Of a stretch of 64,000 nt of DNA, positions 22,925-34,192 are shown in pieces. The notes under the pieces were generated by a model. The model was given only the letters and a program-made list of their open reading frames with translations. It searched no databases and had not been told where the DNA came from. A program made the translations under genes and the position numbers. Origin of the DNA: Ophiura sarsii (taxonomy: Eukaryota > Echinodermata > Ophiuroidea > Amphilepidida > Ophiuridae); assembly GCA_035610835.1 (NCBI GenBank), contig CM069442.1, positions 34,512,452-34,576,451 on the forward strand, written 5' to 3'. Position 1 is the stretch's first letter; each line of letters begins with the position of its first letter.

Positions 22925-23723
22925 CGGGATGTTATTCTAAATATAAAATAATTTGATTTTTTGGAAAGTGGTCAAAGTAATCATGCAATCAGATTATGTG
23001 AAGAGCCAAGCATTGTGGGATATATGGACCGATCAACTTTAGAATAAGGGGGGTTCATTTTGAATGTGCAATTTATATCGGGATTGCAATTTTACTACAA
23101 TGTATTTTTTTATCACATTTCTTTGGATTGATCGCGCGGTTCTGTCCAAAGCATTATTGTAAAATATATATCATTGTAAACAAAACCACTGAACAAAGCC
23201 ATACCCTCTTTAAAATGGTACCAATTCATTCAACTTTTTGATACATATTACTTTTTCAATTTTATTAAGACATCATTTGAGAGCTTTCTAAACTATTGTT
23301 TTGAAATCATTATTGAAAATAAAATGAAAATAAACATTCAACAATATTTATCTTATTTATCACACTTTATAAAAATCGATTAGAACTTCCAGATCAACAA
23401 CAGCTTGTCACATTTTGTTGTTCGTTTTAAATAGGGTGTTGATTTATTAGGATTTAAAAAAAAGTCTAAATACAATGAATGAAACCAAATATATCAAGAT
23501 TGATGAAAAAATGGCACAAATGCAAAGTTAAAAGATACTTGTCTGTGCTCTCTGAATCACTCATTATGACCAAACTTGGATGGAAGTGTTTGTTGCAAAA
23601 TTATTTAATCGTTTTCTAAAAATGCCTAAGATTTCACAAAACTATTGTCAATAATTGATCTGAGACGAATATGTTCAGGTATGTTCAGGCATATTCATCT
23701 CAGACTCTCAGATATGATGAACA
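22925..23723. other. No gene or clear repeat
   Basis: Strongly AT-rich sequence. Nothing was recognised. Confidence 0.4.
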
Positions 23724-23725
23724 TA

Positions 23726-23992
23726 CTCTCTAAAATGTAAAACGAGTGGAAAGAGTGGAAATTCACTCGAAAAGGTGTGAAGGGAGTGAAACGCAGGACA
23801 ACCCGTTTCAGAGTGGAATATTTACACTCTAAAATGAATGTGAAAGTTAATTTTTCACTCTCAATAGAATGGAACATTGTCATATAAAATCCCCTTTCAC
23901 TCCTGTAAGAGTGTTTTTCCACTCAAAAACTTGTTGTCCTGCGTTTAACTCTTTGAAAGAGTGGAAAACCACTCTTTTACATTTACAGAGAG
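23726..23992. mobile_element. TA-flanked MITE built of ACTCT/AGAGT repeats
   Basis: TA flanks lie at 23724-23725 and 23993-23994. The ends are CTCTCTAAAATGTAAAA and TTTTACATTTACAGAGAG. Inside, GAGTGGAAA, TTTCCACTC and CGCAGGACAAC/GTTGTCCTGCG recur as inverted sub-repeats. The ends resemble 34029-34192 and 28991-29461 (CACTCT...), hinting at related terminal signals. Confidence 0.88.
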
Positions 23993-24061
23993 TAATTGTC
24001 CATAAGCTTTAAAGCAAATCCAGGAAAAAAACATGCTTTGAACTCCCAGTGCCATAACAGA

Positions 24062-24190
24062 CCAGGACGCAGAAAAACTGCTTGGACAGACAACATCAGA
24101 GACTGGACAGACGGCGGACTGGTAGCAGCTAGAGTGAAAGCACCTAAAAGAATGCCGACGGTTCTTTGAAGAACTATGGGGCTACACAGC
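24062..24190 (+). pseudogene. LINE-like coding relic (C-terminal fragment)
   Basis: The plus frame from 24062 reads PGRRKTAWTDNIRDWTDG and then stops at 24167. An out-of-frame continuation runs into GCAGCAGCAGCC. The R-R-K-T-x-W-x-D-N-I-x-x-W pattern resembles the C-terminal tail seen in some non-LTR retrotransposon polyproteins (RPRxxWxDxI). It is short, frameshifted and lacks the reverse transcriptase core, so this is a dead fragment at most. Confidence 0.35.
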
Positions 24191-24566
24191 AGCAGCAGCC
24201 ATAACAGAACATTCATAACTTTGCTTGAATCCCTGTTCTCAGCAGTAAGTGTACAAATGGAAAACGGACATGAAAAGACTCTGAAAATGCTAAACAATAT
24301 ATTGCATATGGTGTAGAAATAACATAAGTGTATAACATACTGTCATGTAAGTTATATTTAGCCTCGTCTGCACATCAGACTGACCCTATTAAGGTACTAT
24401 CATCTAGAGTTGTTTTGTAAGAAATAAATAAATCCTTCACAATATTTAAAAATAGTCGCATTTCCAAGCAAATATTTGCCGCAAAATATTGCCCTTTTGA
24501 AAAGTATGCCTTGCACGTCACGTTGAGGGGTTTTACGTCAGTAGTATGTGAGGCACACACTACTCT

Positions 24567-24942
24567 AAGGCCAAAAAAGAAAGAAAGTTGTGTTGCCCTC
24601 AGCGACCAACCCTAAAATCGCAAAAACAAGGGTCAGCTTTTCTTTTTCAATTCTTTTTTCTTCTTCATTTTTTTAGTTTTAAATTTGATCTTAAAGTGTC
24701 TAAATGTTACTATTTCTTGCTTGTAATGTATAAGTTAGCTTAAAAAAATGTTTTTAGACTATTATCATACTAGAAACTTTAGTTAAATTGACTTACGGCC
24801 TATACCAATTTTGTCTCAACATAACCATTTATTTTTCAGCCGAGAAAAAAAAGAAAAGAAAAAAAAAGGATTTCCGAACGACCGACCCAATTTTAAATTT
24901 TTAGCACTCGAGGGCAACACAACTTTTTTGTTGTTGGCCTTA
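24567..24942. mobile_element. TAAGGCC-end foldback element, copy 3
   Basis: Left end TAAGGCCAAAAAAGAAAG then GTTGTGTTGCCCTC; right end GAGGGCAACACAAC then TTTTTTGTTGTTGGCCTTA. The interior carries ACGACCGACCC, as in 43346-43687 and 13811-14040. It is A/T homopolymer-rich with no coding content. Confidence 0.85.
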
Positions 24943-24944
24943 GC

Positions 24945-25383
24945 GCTGTGCTGCCAAAGCTGTAGAGGAAATGCCTATGCATTGCAGGAAATTAAAACTT
25001 GTATCACCGCTCACTGTGTATTCATTGCCATTGCTGTGCCATTAACACCCGCTAAAACAGGGCACGCGCAGCAGTGTTGCCGACTTAAATATGAGCCCAA
25101 TTTGTTGTGACAAAGAGCCCAATCCCTAATAATCACTGGTCGCTTCTGAAAAAGGCATATGTGGCAATGTTGCCGATAGAAATGTGCCCAATTTGTGGCG
25201 ACAATGAGCCCAAATTCGCCAGCGACGTGTTTTGTGTAACAATATTATTGCTTTGTCAACTGGATCAGGCTCTTGAGTCCTGAACCCCGATCGAAATGAT
25301 CGCCACATAAAGTCTGAACTATACCAAAATGTGCACGATCCATTTACATAATCACTTCACTGCGAATAGATATGAGATCAATG
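24945..25383. other. No gene; short diverged direct repeat
   Basis: The phrases GTTGCCGA, GAGCCCAA and GCCCAATTTGT(G/T)G occur twice, near 25076-25125 and 25165-25215, suggesting an old local duplication. No exon was recognised. Confidence 0.4.
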
Positions 25384-25385
25384 TA

Positions 25386-25670
25386 CAGTCATAAAAAAAG
25401 TAAATTATCAGGTAACAAATGTGATTATAACGCTAAAAGTACAACTCATACTTAAAAGTATACTTTTATACTTAAAAAAAAAATGTAAACCGTACTTTAT
25501 CTTACTTTTGGTACTGTAACTTCCTTGATATCAAACCATTCTTCACATGCAGTATCTCAAATTAAAGAGGAGAGATATCTCAACAACTTTATAATTTGAT
25601 AGTTTTAAGTAGGAGTTATACTTTTAGAGTAAGCGCAATTATTACCTGGAAAGTTACTTTTTTATGACTG
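25386..25670. mobile_element. TA-flanked MITE (CAGTCATAAAAAAAGTAA ends)
   Basis: TA flanks lie at 25384-25385 and 25671-25672. The ends are CAGTCATAAAAAAAGTAA and TTACTTTTTTATGACTG. Inverted similarity extends inward through CAGGTAA, GCG(C/T)..., ACTTAAAA and TTTTAAGTA, giving arms of about 75 bp. CAGT...ACTG with TA is Tc1/mariner-like. Confidence 0.9.
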
Positions 25671-25773
25671 TATAGTGAGATATTGACTCCAATCGGTTGC
25701 TATGACCATAATGTGCTACAGATGATTTTGGGAATAAACCTCATCAAGGGGAACAAAAGGGACTAAATGAGGA

Positions 25774-25795
25774 GGGGGGGGGGGGGGGGGGGGGG
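25774..25795 (+). repeat. Poly-G run, G22
   Basis: An uninterrupted run of 22 G in AT-rich surroundings, with no adjacent inverted repeat recognised. It could fold as G-quadruplex; the exact length may be uncertain because of sequencing. Confidence 0.85.
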
Positions 25796-25799
25796 AGAA

Positions 25800-26960
25800 C
25801 TACCATTTTGATTTGAGTGATTAAATGCTATAATACATAAATTTCCAATTTAATAAACTATGTTTTGTACACAAAATTGCCAAAAATGATTTTGCATCGG
25901 ATGTCAGACTAGACAAATCTGGTCGCCATCATCTGAATTCAAAGATCAAAATCAACTCCATTACCGCCCACGAATATTAAATGATAAAACAACTCTCACT
26001 CTCTGCAATAGAATTTGAGTTCTATAAATAGAGCAGATATCTCAAAGTTAATCATCTAGTCTTATGTACAAATACACTAAAAATAGAATGCTCTTTCAAT
26101 AATTCATCGCTATCTATTCTTTTATACATTTGTTGTATAACAGATCAGCCACCTTAACCATTTCTTTGTGACAAGATTCAGTCATATAATACAGATATCA
26201 AATGACGCAATCTAAAGAGGTTTTTTGTATAGTTTTTCATATTGGTGATATGTGTATCATCTGCTTATAGAACTTTGATCATTTTCAATGATCCATACAA
26301 CAAACACGATATGAGCGATTGATGGGGATGTTATAAATAATCAGTGATTGCTGATGAATCAAAATTGAGGAAGGAGGAGGAGGAGAACAAATTTAAAAAC
26401 ATTCTCACAAAATGGCAACAACAAATAACCCAGGAACTCAGGGTGGGCTAAGGGAGTGTTCATAAATACCTTGGTTGGGGGAGGGGGAGTTGGAACAAAT
26501 GGAGGGGGGATCAGGAGAAAAAAGTCCCCCAAAAGGGGGATCACATAAAAAATTGGTACTTAATAGCGGGGGTAAAAAAGAAAAAGAAGAAAAAAAATTG
26601 TTGGCGCTTAGCGCACACATAAAAAAGGTCCACATTTGTATGCGCTTCTTGCACAAAAGAACACACATTTTTACGATGACATGTTTCGTTTGTGGGCGGG
26701 CGAATCAAATAATACTTGGTAACTTAGACATACAGGGGGTGGGGGTAAAGAAAAAAAATCACCATAAAAGGGGGAACATGAACAAAATTTCCCAAACTTA
26801 AATTCTGCTTAAATTTAAGTTTATTTTGTTTGTTTGGATGTTTACACGGTCGATTGGTGTCACACGCTTGATTCCTTCAAAATTATTTGAGAAAATACAC
26901 TTTAAAATCAGGGGATTTTTCTCAATAATGTCACCTTCCAACAATAACAATGTATGACAG
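25800..26960. other. No gene; G-rich transposon-like fragment near 26455-26770
   Basis: GGAGTGTTCATAAATACCTTGG followed by G-rich sequence at about 26455-26520 looks like one end of a hAT-like element. GGCGCTTAGCGC and GTATGCGCTTCTTGC near 26606 and 26638 are the palindromic words seen in other elements. No second end was located. The rest is AT-rich without recognised content. Confidence 0.35.
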
Positions 26961-26966
26961 GTGTAT

Positions 26967-27018
26967 GCACCATTGAGGGCTTGAGGGCGTCCCCTGGAAA
27001 AGATCACATAATATATCT
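26967..27018. mobile_element. AGGCATATTATG element, right-end fragment
   Basis: GAGGGCGTCCCCTGGAAAAG then ATCACATAATATATCT ends at 27018 and is followed by TTAA. This matches the right terminus of 9281-9666 and 58976-59380. The left half is missing. Confidence 0.7.
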
Positions 27019-27022
27019 TTAA

Positions 27023-27836
27023 AATGTAGTATTTCAATGGTTTTCATTGATCTTCAGGATTTTCCCACAATTCCCCGTCAAAGGTCATGAATCTGTGGAA
27101 TTAATCTTTAGAATAATTAATCTTAAAAATGAGATGGAGGACAGGAGTCTCTTTTCACCTCTGTCTTGAACATTCCCAGTGACAAGGAAAATGAACTAAT
27201 AACAGGATTTGGACCTGATGACTGTCAAGTGATGCATGTTACGCTCCTATGTTGGAAGTAATGTGCCAAAGATACTGGTAATTATTACTTCTAATGTTTA
27301 ATTAACTTTTATCTCGAAAATGTCCATATCAAAAACAAAAAGACTTATTACTAGACTAAGAATATCAACTGAACAACCTGCAACTATGCGCAGGCTTAGA
27401 CTATGGTCAAATCTATAACAGTAGCCAACTAAATGCAATTAAGCCAATTTGACTACAGCTCCATCAATTTATGCGTGTTAATAGTTGTTGATACTTCATC
27501 CCTGCGGCTTTAGGGGTCCATGATGATCTGCCAGCAAATGGAATGCGTTACGCATTGATTTTATTTCTATTGAGACCCAATGAAGCTGCGTTGTTGTCAA
27601 GACATGTCTTATTTATAGACAAAGGTCAATGATCTCGCTGCATGTACACAAGTAATTTATAATTTGTCGTCAAAGTCGTTACATCACTCAGAGGTCAACT
27701 TGACATAACCATGGCAACTGGTTCAAGCTTACCGCATCGCAATACGAAAAAACACCATTTGTTTACCTTTTGGTGTACTGCATAAGTATAAGTCATGCAA
27801 GATGAACATCACTGATGAACAAATGTTAGTACGTAT
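27023..27836. other. No gene or repeat recognised
   Basis: Unique-looking sequence with no exon or RNA signature noticed. Confidence 0.4.
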
Positions 27837-27840
27837 TTAA

Positions 27841-28080
27841 CACTTTCCATGCGGCAGGCGTCTGCAGACGACAGTTCCAAAATGTCTCAAAATAATTCAA
27901 AAAAGTCATAAGTATTGAATTTCATTACCATATTTAAAATCACTATGTGAATTGTATTAGATCAATCACAAACATGCCTAGCCTTGGTTCAGTAACTCTT
28001 GATATATTTTTTGAAAGTTGGGAAAGGTTTCTGAAAAAGCTGTTTTGTATGATGATAAACCAATAGCCGCGTGGAAAGTG
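27841..28080. mobile_element. TTAA-flanked CACTTTCC MITE, copy 2 (best preserved)
   Basis: TTAA lies at 27837-27840 and 28081-28084. The ends are CACTTTCCATGCGGC and GCCGCGTGGAAAGTG. A GCGTCTGCAGACG palindrome sits near the left end. The body is collinear with 5910-6155 and 33445-33690. The exact TTAA target is diagnostic of piggyBac-type mobilisation. Confidence 0.92.
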
Positions 28081-28176
28081 TTAAGAATAGTCAATTGGCG
28101 TGAATAAGTGTTAAGTAATTAGAGATGATCTTGGGCCCCGAAGATATCACATTTAATGGTGAATTATCATCATTAA

Positions 28177-28705
28177 CCCTTTGAACACTGGCGGCCAGTA
28201 TACAGGCTAATACGAGTATCGCATATACACTGGCGGCCGGTATACCGGCTGCCAACATGTGTGCATTGTTTACAAACTTTGGGGGATTCCCCATCGCATA
28301 ATATAAACATGCCCTTTGACCCGGAAAGTGGTCTGCAAGCTTCGGGCTGCACATAGCTTTGTATTGACATCGTGACATTGCGTTGAAGACAATCTGTGCT
28401 GATAACTTTGGAGTTATTTCATCAATTTTGGTCAGATTTTCAGATTTTTCAATGGCGCTGTAGGTAGCAGATGTTTTAGCAAGGGTCATGGACTCTGATA
28501 CGAGGATATATATGATTCTGGCTTTACTAATAAGGATGAACAAGACACAGTAAGCATGCATAGTGATGCTAAAAAAAGTGCTAGTAACGGTGGTAATAGT
28601 AAATGGGAACGATACAGACAGTGACATTATGCCCTATTGAGGGGTATTTCGGCAGGGGTGTCAGGGTGGGGCTACCGTTTACTCAGGGGTGTCAGTGTCA
28701 AAGGG
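28177..28705 (+). mobile_element. piggyBac-like non-autonomous element
   Basis: TTAA lies at 28173-28176 and 28706-28709. The ends are CCCTTTGAACACTG and CAGTGTCAAAGGG. Near the left end ACACTGGCGGCC...GTATAC occurs twice, a subterminal repeat. Toward the right, a plus-strand coding relic (28499-28624) looks like the acidic start of a transposase. This suggests an internal deletion derivative of an autonomous element. A long minus-strand frame across it is antisense shadow. Confidence 0.88.
28499..28624 (+). pseudogene. Relic of piggyBac-like transposase N-terminus
   Basis: The frame reads YEDIYDSGFTNKDEQDTV and continues as a Ser/Asn/Lys-rich tail to a stop at 28622-28624. Just upstream, in another frame, is MDSDT, so a one-base frameshift may separate the start from this segment. 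Acidic, serine-rich N-termini are usual in piggyBac transposases, and the flanking TTAA ends agree. The catalytic domain is absent. Confidence 0.55.
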
Positions 28706-28922
28706 TTAACATCTATAAACTGTGTATAATTTTGTGTGATTCCATGATGTTCATAAGGTCTCTCATCTTTCAAAAATGGACTCATATTCATAGAATAGGT
28801 GAGTGGTCCCCATCTATCTTGTGTATGTTAATGTTTATTACGTATGAGCGTATGATGGGGTGAACCTGTTGGCATAATTGGGCCAGCATCTTGATCATGA
28901 TTACACGAGCACAATCTGATAC

Positions 28923-29826
28923 CCCGGTGTTCTCTCTTCGTATTCAGAGGGGTAACACATGATCATTCCAGGATCATGATAAACCCCCTACACTCTTAGA
29001 AAAAATGGTTCGTTTAAGAACCCTTTTTTGTCCCGCGGGGAGCACCTTTTGGCCTAAAAGGTTCTAAAAAGGAACCCTATAGAAATTTTATTGGGTTCCT
29101 TTTAGAACCAAAAAAGGTTCTAAAAGGGTTCTTTAGCCAAGAAAATGGTTCCTCAAGCTTCAAGAACCTTTTGGGGAAAAATTATGGAGAACCCTCAATG
29201 GTTCTTGGTAAAACGGTAAAAAATGTTTTTAGCCAAGAAGAAATGATTTTTAACAGTTGAAAAGGACTAAATTTGTTTACATTTCTCTTGAATTTGCATA
29301 TTACATAAAAACAAAAAAGTAAATATACCTTTAGGTCTTATTTAAAATTTGAAAGTTCTTCAAAGAACCATTCTAAGGTTCTTTTTAGAACCTTTTAGGC
29401 CAAAAGGTGCTCCCCGCGGGACAAAAAAGGGTTCTTAAACGAACCATTTTTTCTAAGAGTGTATTTGACGGCGTTTCGCGGACAATTTTGCTAATTTGAC
29501 CCCTTTTTCGCACAAAAGCGTGGTCATTTTGTCTGAAAATAACCCCCCTTTTCACAACATTTCAAGGACACTTTCTAAATAGTCCCCCTTTTTACACAAA
29601 AAGAGGACGGTATCTGGTTCAAAATACCTCTTTTCCCCTTTCACAGGACAATTTGATATGACACAAAACTCATTCTAATTTGGCTTCTTCTTCGCGGACG
29701 GACATAGCTTAAAAAAACACCCCTAATTTTGGAAAATCGCCGGACATTGTATGGAAATCCCCCTTTTCCGCGATTTTTGGAACAATCATACGTACCCAAA
29801 ATCAATGTTCACTGAAACCCACCGGG
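28923..29826 (-). mobile_element. hAT-type CCGGTG element, copy A1, split by a TA MITE
   Basis: Near-identical 8-bp flanks TCTGATAC (28915-28922) and TCTGATAA (29827-29834) border ends CCCGGTGTTCTC and ACTGAAACCCACCGGG. Removing the inserted TA MITE at 28991-29461 leaves about 430 bp that is the reverse complement of 32023-32524. Shared words include GGTAACACATGATC, CGTTTCGCGGACAATTTTG and CCCTAATTTTGG. Confidence 0.88.
28991..29461. mobile_element. TA MITE with GGTTC(T) internal repeats, nested
   Basis: TA lies at 28989-28990 and 29462-29463. The first about 80 bp, starting CACTCTTAGAAAAAATGG, are repeated perfectly inverted at the right end and include GTCCCGCGGGGAGCACC. Between lie many AGGTTCT/AGAACC sub-repeats. 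It is inserted in element A1 and therefore younger than it. Near-identical arms also suggest recent origin. Confidence 0.93.
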
Positions 29827-29939
29827 TCTGATAAATTCAGTTGAAAAGCTCTACACACATGCATTAAAAATTGATAACTTCTGATAACATTGAACGCTCC
29901 TGTGTCATAGGATTTCTTGATGCCCTGCAAGCAGTTGAG

Positions 29940-30145
29940 CCCTGTGGTTTCAGTCGACATTGACTTTAGGTACGCATGATCGTTCCCAAAATCACGGAAA
30001 AGGGGGAGTTTTCATATCATGTCCGCATTCTCCCATAATTAGGGGTGTTTTTGAAGCGATGTCTGCGAAAAAACAAAACGGAAGTCCTATTATATTTGAA
30101 GACCCCATAGTGTTACCCCTCTGAATACAAAGAGAAAACACCAGG
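29940..30145 (+). mobile_element. hAT-type CCGGTG element, copy A2 (deleted)
   Basis: It begins CCCTGTGGTTTCAGTCGACA and ends GAGAAAACACCAGG. It is homologous to the two ends of 32023-32524 but missing the middle. Flanks CAGTTGAG (29932-29939) and CAGAAAAG (30146-30153) agree at five of eight positions, consistent with a decayed duplication. Confidence 0.72.
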
Positions 30146-31243
30146 CAGAAAAGCAATTATGCAATTCATCCAATGGTTGACACCACAGAATAAAATGGAA
30201 CAATACCGTTCAAGGCAGATTTATTTAGAATAGCAATTATGTTGCATTACGCTTACGCAACCTTACGGCCATTGCTCAGCGTCAGACCTCACGGCCGTTC
30301 TAACCCAGTGTAGGCACAATAATAAAAAAAATGTTGAATTGACGTTGTACTAACGTTACAAATCTGTGCAACATCGATACAATGTCATTTGGCAAAGAAC
30401 TACCCAAAATGTGTAACTTTTCTTTTAATGTTAGGTAAAACAAGGATAACACCAAGTTATTTCATTTTGGCCTTATCAATTAATTGATACAATTAGTTGA
30501 GCAAGTAATCTAATCTACCTGATATCATCACATGATCACCCCATGAGCTAAAAATTAAGACACATGAATTTAATAAACCAAGGTTTTACTTACTTAATAC
30601 ATGATCTGATTGACATGGACTAATCAAACCCCTCCAATCGTCCTAAATAAGCAAGCTATTGTTGGTTAAAATTACAATAGATTACATCTTAAAAATTATT
30701 CTTAAACAGTGGTTTATAGAGCATAATGTCATACTACAGATTATAATTTAAAGATGTTGCCAGTAAGAAGATAAGCCAGCATTATTAGGAACTCTTCTTG
30801 ATACAACATCAAATTTCATGCTAGATTTTGAAAATCTGAAGGTATAACCAAGAATAACATCATAATATATTTGTTTTGGCTTTATTAATGATTGATATAT
30901 GCATGGAAGCCAGTTATCCTACATAGCCTGAAATAACCTGATATCACCACTCATAGAATGATAGCATGGTGTCATTGCATGATAAAAGTAATATATTGGT
31001 TATTTTCAATACAAAAAGTTGTAGATAAACAAACGCCTTAATTTCACAACATTCCAACAATAGTTTGAAAATATTCTCAACATTTCAAAAAAAGTCAGTA
31101 AAATCCGCTAAATGGACTTGTCTGATCCTTGAAAGACCATAATATGATGTTTTCTTCATCACCAGGGTTGGATACCAACAAAACCTGTTCAAGTAACCAC
31201 AGATGACATCAGAATGTCTTTGTTAAGGCTTTATACAATTATA

Positions 31244-31896
31244 CAGGGTGTCTCAGAATGATCAATACCGGGTTTCAAAAATATATTAAAAATATATAAA
31301 ACAAATAGTGTTTCAAATTTAAACACTTGTGATCCGTTAATTTCATTGAGATAGCTCCTCTTGTTCTGCTGTGGCAAGACATAATCAAAAATCAATTTTG
31401 GCTCACATAATTCATCTTTACAGCTATTCTCTCTAGCACTACCAGCATTTACAACAATAAACCCAACACCTCGTGAGATACATTCAAATCTCCCGCCAAA
31501 GAAAGGAAGGTTAAAACCACTCAAGCTAAACATATCCTGCCCTATTCAATCAAAGCTTTGTTTTCTATGCGCACAACAATCGATTGTTATCAAAAAGCTA
31601 ATTAAAATAAGAAGAGGGTGCAATAATAATGCGAATAACATTTCAGAAATAGTTTACTGTTTAAAAGTATTAGTGACTTTATAGATAGATTTTCAATGGA
31701 TCTTTCGACAAAAACTTGAAATCTACCATCGTTACAAAAGTTATTTTCCATCAGAAATGTCAAATTTTCAAAACCTAAAATTCTTTAAAAAGCTGGACAT
31801 ATGTGCAAGATATATATAAAAACAGTTTGGACAATATCAATAACATTCATACCGAAAAAAATTGTACCTCGGTAAAGATCATTCTGAGACACCCTG
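31244..31896. mobile_element. TA-flanked MITE (CAGGGTGTCTCAGAATGATC ends), 653 bp
   Basis: TA lies at 31242-31243 and 31897-31898. The ends CAGGGTGTCTCAGAATGATC and GATCATTCTGAGACACCCTG are perfect inverted repeats. The interior is not foldback. A minus-strand 100-codon frame overlaps the left end but reads through the terminus and shows no domain. It is inserted between two halves of one unit of the 30.4-37.4 kb tandem array. Confidence 0.92.
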
Positions 31897-32022
31897 TACG
31901 AGAGAAAGTTACCTTACACTACAGAGCCTGATGCCATTGCATGATCAAACCAAATGCGTTTAAAATAAACACACACAAAAAAGTTGACTTTAAAAATAAA
32001 TGATTCGGGATGACCAAGAAGG

Positions 32023-32524
32023 CCGGTGGTTTCAGTCAACATTGACTTTGGATATGCATGATCGTTCCAAATCTCGAGGAAAAGGGGGGGTTTCTGTACC
32101 ATGTCCTCAGACATTTTTGTCCAAATTAGAGGTGTTTTTTGAAGCTATGTTCGCGATTTTCACAAATTAGGGGTGTTTTTTGAAGCTTTGTCCGCAATTT
32201 CCAAAAATAAAGAGTCATTTTGAAACCTTTGTCCGCGATTTCAAAAACTTAGGTTTGTTTTTTTGGAGAGGTCATGTCCGCGAAGAAGAAAAGAAAATAG
32301 AATGTTCTCGTTTTTGCGCAAATAGAGGGACTATAAAGAAAGTGTCCTTGAAAAAAAAGGGGTGGGGGGGGGGGGTATTTTCAGTCAAAATTTCCCCATT
32401 TTTGTGCGAAACAGGGGGTCAAATTTTGCAAAATTGTCCGCGAAACGCTGTCAAATAGGGGGGTATTTCAAGATCCTGGAACGATCATGTGTTACCCCTC
32501 TGAATACGAAGTGAGAACACCGGG
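32023..32524 (+). mobile_element. hAT-type CCGGTG element, copy B (complete)
   Basis: A perfect 8-bp duplication CAAGAAGG lies at 32015-32022 and 32525-32532. It begins CCGGTGGTTTCAGTCAACAT and ends GAGAACACCGGG. Inside, phrases built on AATTAGGGGTGTTTTTTGAAGC and TTTGTCCGCGATTT recur about four times, giving a degenerate tandem interior. It has no coding capacity. Confidence 0.92.
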
Positions 32525-32642
32525 CAAGAAGGATAGCATCATATAGTTCTACTTGGCCCTATCAATTAATTGATACAATTAGTGTAGCAAGTAATCTAAT
32601 AGTAATACATGTACAGATACAGCTTAATCAGGGATATATATC

Positions 32643-32690
32643 TACGCCGGTCGGGCGTAGCCGGCACTCACGCTGGCCGGCCGGTACTTT
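32643..32690 (+). repeat. GC-rich repeat core, inverted copy of 46516-46580
   Basis: GTAGCCGGCACTCACGCTGG plus CCGG-rich flanks is the reverse complement of the insert in the 46-kb duplication. A weaker inverted echo, TAGCCGGCACTTAATCTGGCC, follows at about 32897-32920, so 32643-32920 may be one small element. Confidence 0.65.
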
Positions 32691-33444
32691 TAAAAAAAAA
32701 TGAAAAAAAAAATTGTTGTTGGTATTTTGTGGATCGAATCATTAAACTGCCTCATAAAACAAGAAATTAGGTGGCAGGAACCCTTCAAAGTACATTAAAA
32801 AACCTAAAAAACATTAAGAAGGCCTGCCTCTGGACCCCATTCCATGATCCACTGCACTTCGTTCGCAACATTTACTCCGTTCGACGTCCGTAAAATTAGC
32901 CGGCACTTAATCTGGCCTAGCTATAACCCCGAGCTTGATATAATTACATCAAAGATATTCTAATGTAATCTTTGATTACATGATCCACAGACTTCAGAAG
33001 TATCACACCATTTGTTAAACAATTAAGACACATACAATAAAACCAGGTTTTACCCGCTTAAGCCATCCGATTGACATTGATTCAACCAACTATGAATAAA
33101 TTAAAGCCCATCAGAGTCTCACCAGAAATCAGTCTAAATAAATAATCAATCATATATATTATATTATATTAACATTGAATCATGAATATCAAAACGATTT
33201 CATGGGATGACTATCATTTGAATAGAGTGCTGTTCTTTGAATTTTTATATTATATATAAATAAATAATGTAATCTGTATTTCTATACCAATCTATCATGT
33301 AGCAAGCTATGGTTGGTTATCAATCAATTACACTGTTATATTTTCAAATCCAACAAATCTAGAACTGTAGTTCAGAGCATATCCATATGAAGCATATACT
33401 TGAACAAGGGACTTCCATAAAAGCTTCCTCACATTTCATCTTAA

Positions 33445-33690
33445 ACACTTTCCACATGGCAGTTGTCTGCAGACAACAGTTCCAAAATTTCACAAAATGT
33501 TTCAAAAATGTCAAAATGATTTAATGTCATCACCATATTTGGCATCACCATGAGAAATGCATTAAAATAAGTACAAACATACCTAGTATCGGTTCTGTAA
33601 TTTTTGAGATAAGACTTTGAAAGTTAGGAGAAGTTTCTAAAAAATCTGTTTTGTATAAAGTAAAACTAATAGCAGGCGACTTGAGAAGTG
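33445..33690. mobile_element. TTAA-flanked CACTTTCC MITE, copy 3
   Basis: Left TTAA at 33441-33444 is followed by ACACTTTCCACATGGC and the TTGTCTGCAGACAA palindrome. The body is collinear with 27841-28080. The right terminus is eroded near 33680-33690, so the exact end is uncertain. Confidence 0.8.
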
Positions 33691-33837
33691 ACACGCACAT
33701 ATTGTTCTCTTGTAATGTGTTTCTGTGTATTTATTAACTAACACTGGCAGAAGGAAAGAACCCAATGTTGAGTCATTTTGCAAATATAAGACTTTGTCAA
33801 TAAAAACTATCTATAGTTTGACGAGAAATATTCATTT

Positions 33838-33905
33838 TTTGTCTCTCCGCGGGCAAAAGTAATCCAGGCGTAGCCACAAACGGTCAACGCATAGACCATA
33901 TTCAA
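33838..33905 (+). repeat. TCTCTCCGCGGGCAAAAGTAA repeat fragment
   Basis: GTCTCTCCGCGGGCAAAAGTA then ATCCAGGCGTA matches the starts of 51236-51378 and 62160-62345. Only the first about 60 bp are preserved here. Confidence 0.6.
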
Positions 33906-34028
33906 TAGTTTTTAAACCAATTAATCAAAATGCTTCATCAGGCTCACGGTTAAGTCAATGTAGATTTTCCTGAATTGTTTAAATTGCCAGCATTTGTTTT
34001 CAGAATGTTTAGAATTTAGTCAAATGTA

Positions 34029-34192
34029 CACTCTAAAATGCCAAGTCATTTTTGACTAGATTCCGAGTAAAATAAGATCTCACTAGATTTTCTAGTCAAA
34101 AGTACCTAAAATGTGCAATATTTTCAGGTAATGTAGTGAGATCGTATTTTACTTTGTATCTCGTCAAAACAACCAGGCATTTTGTAAGAGTG
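34029..34192. mobile_element. TA-flanked MITE (CACTCTAAAATGCC ends)
   Basis: TA lies at 34027-34028 and 34193-34194. The ends are CACTCTAAAATGCC and GGCATTTTGTAAGAGTG. Arms extend through TTTTGACTAGAT and GTAAAATAAGATCTCACTA with their complements. This is a compact 164-bp foldback. Confidence 0.9.

Noticed and set aside
28091..28627. 178-codon minus-strand frame, the longest in the window
   Set aside because: It is antisense to the piggyBac-like element and runs through its terminal repeat. The credible coding relic is on the plus strand.
31231..31533. 100-codon minus-strand frame
   Set aside because: It reads through the left terminus of the TA MITE 31244-31896 and shows no transposase motif.
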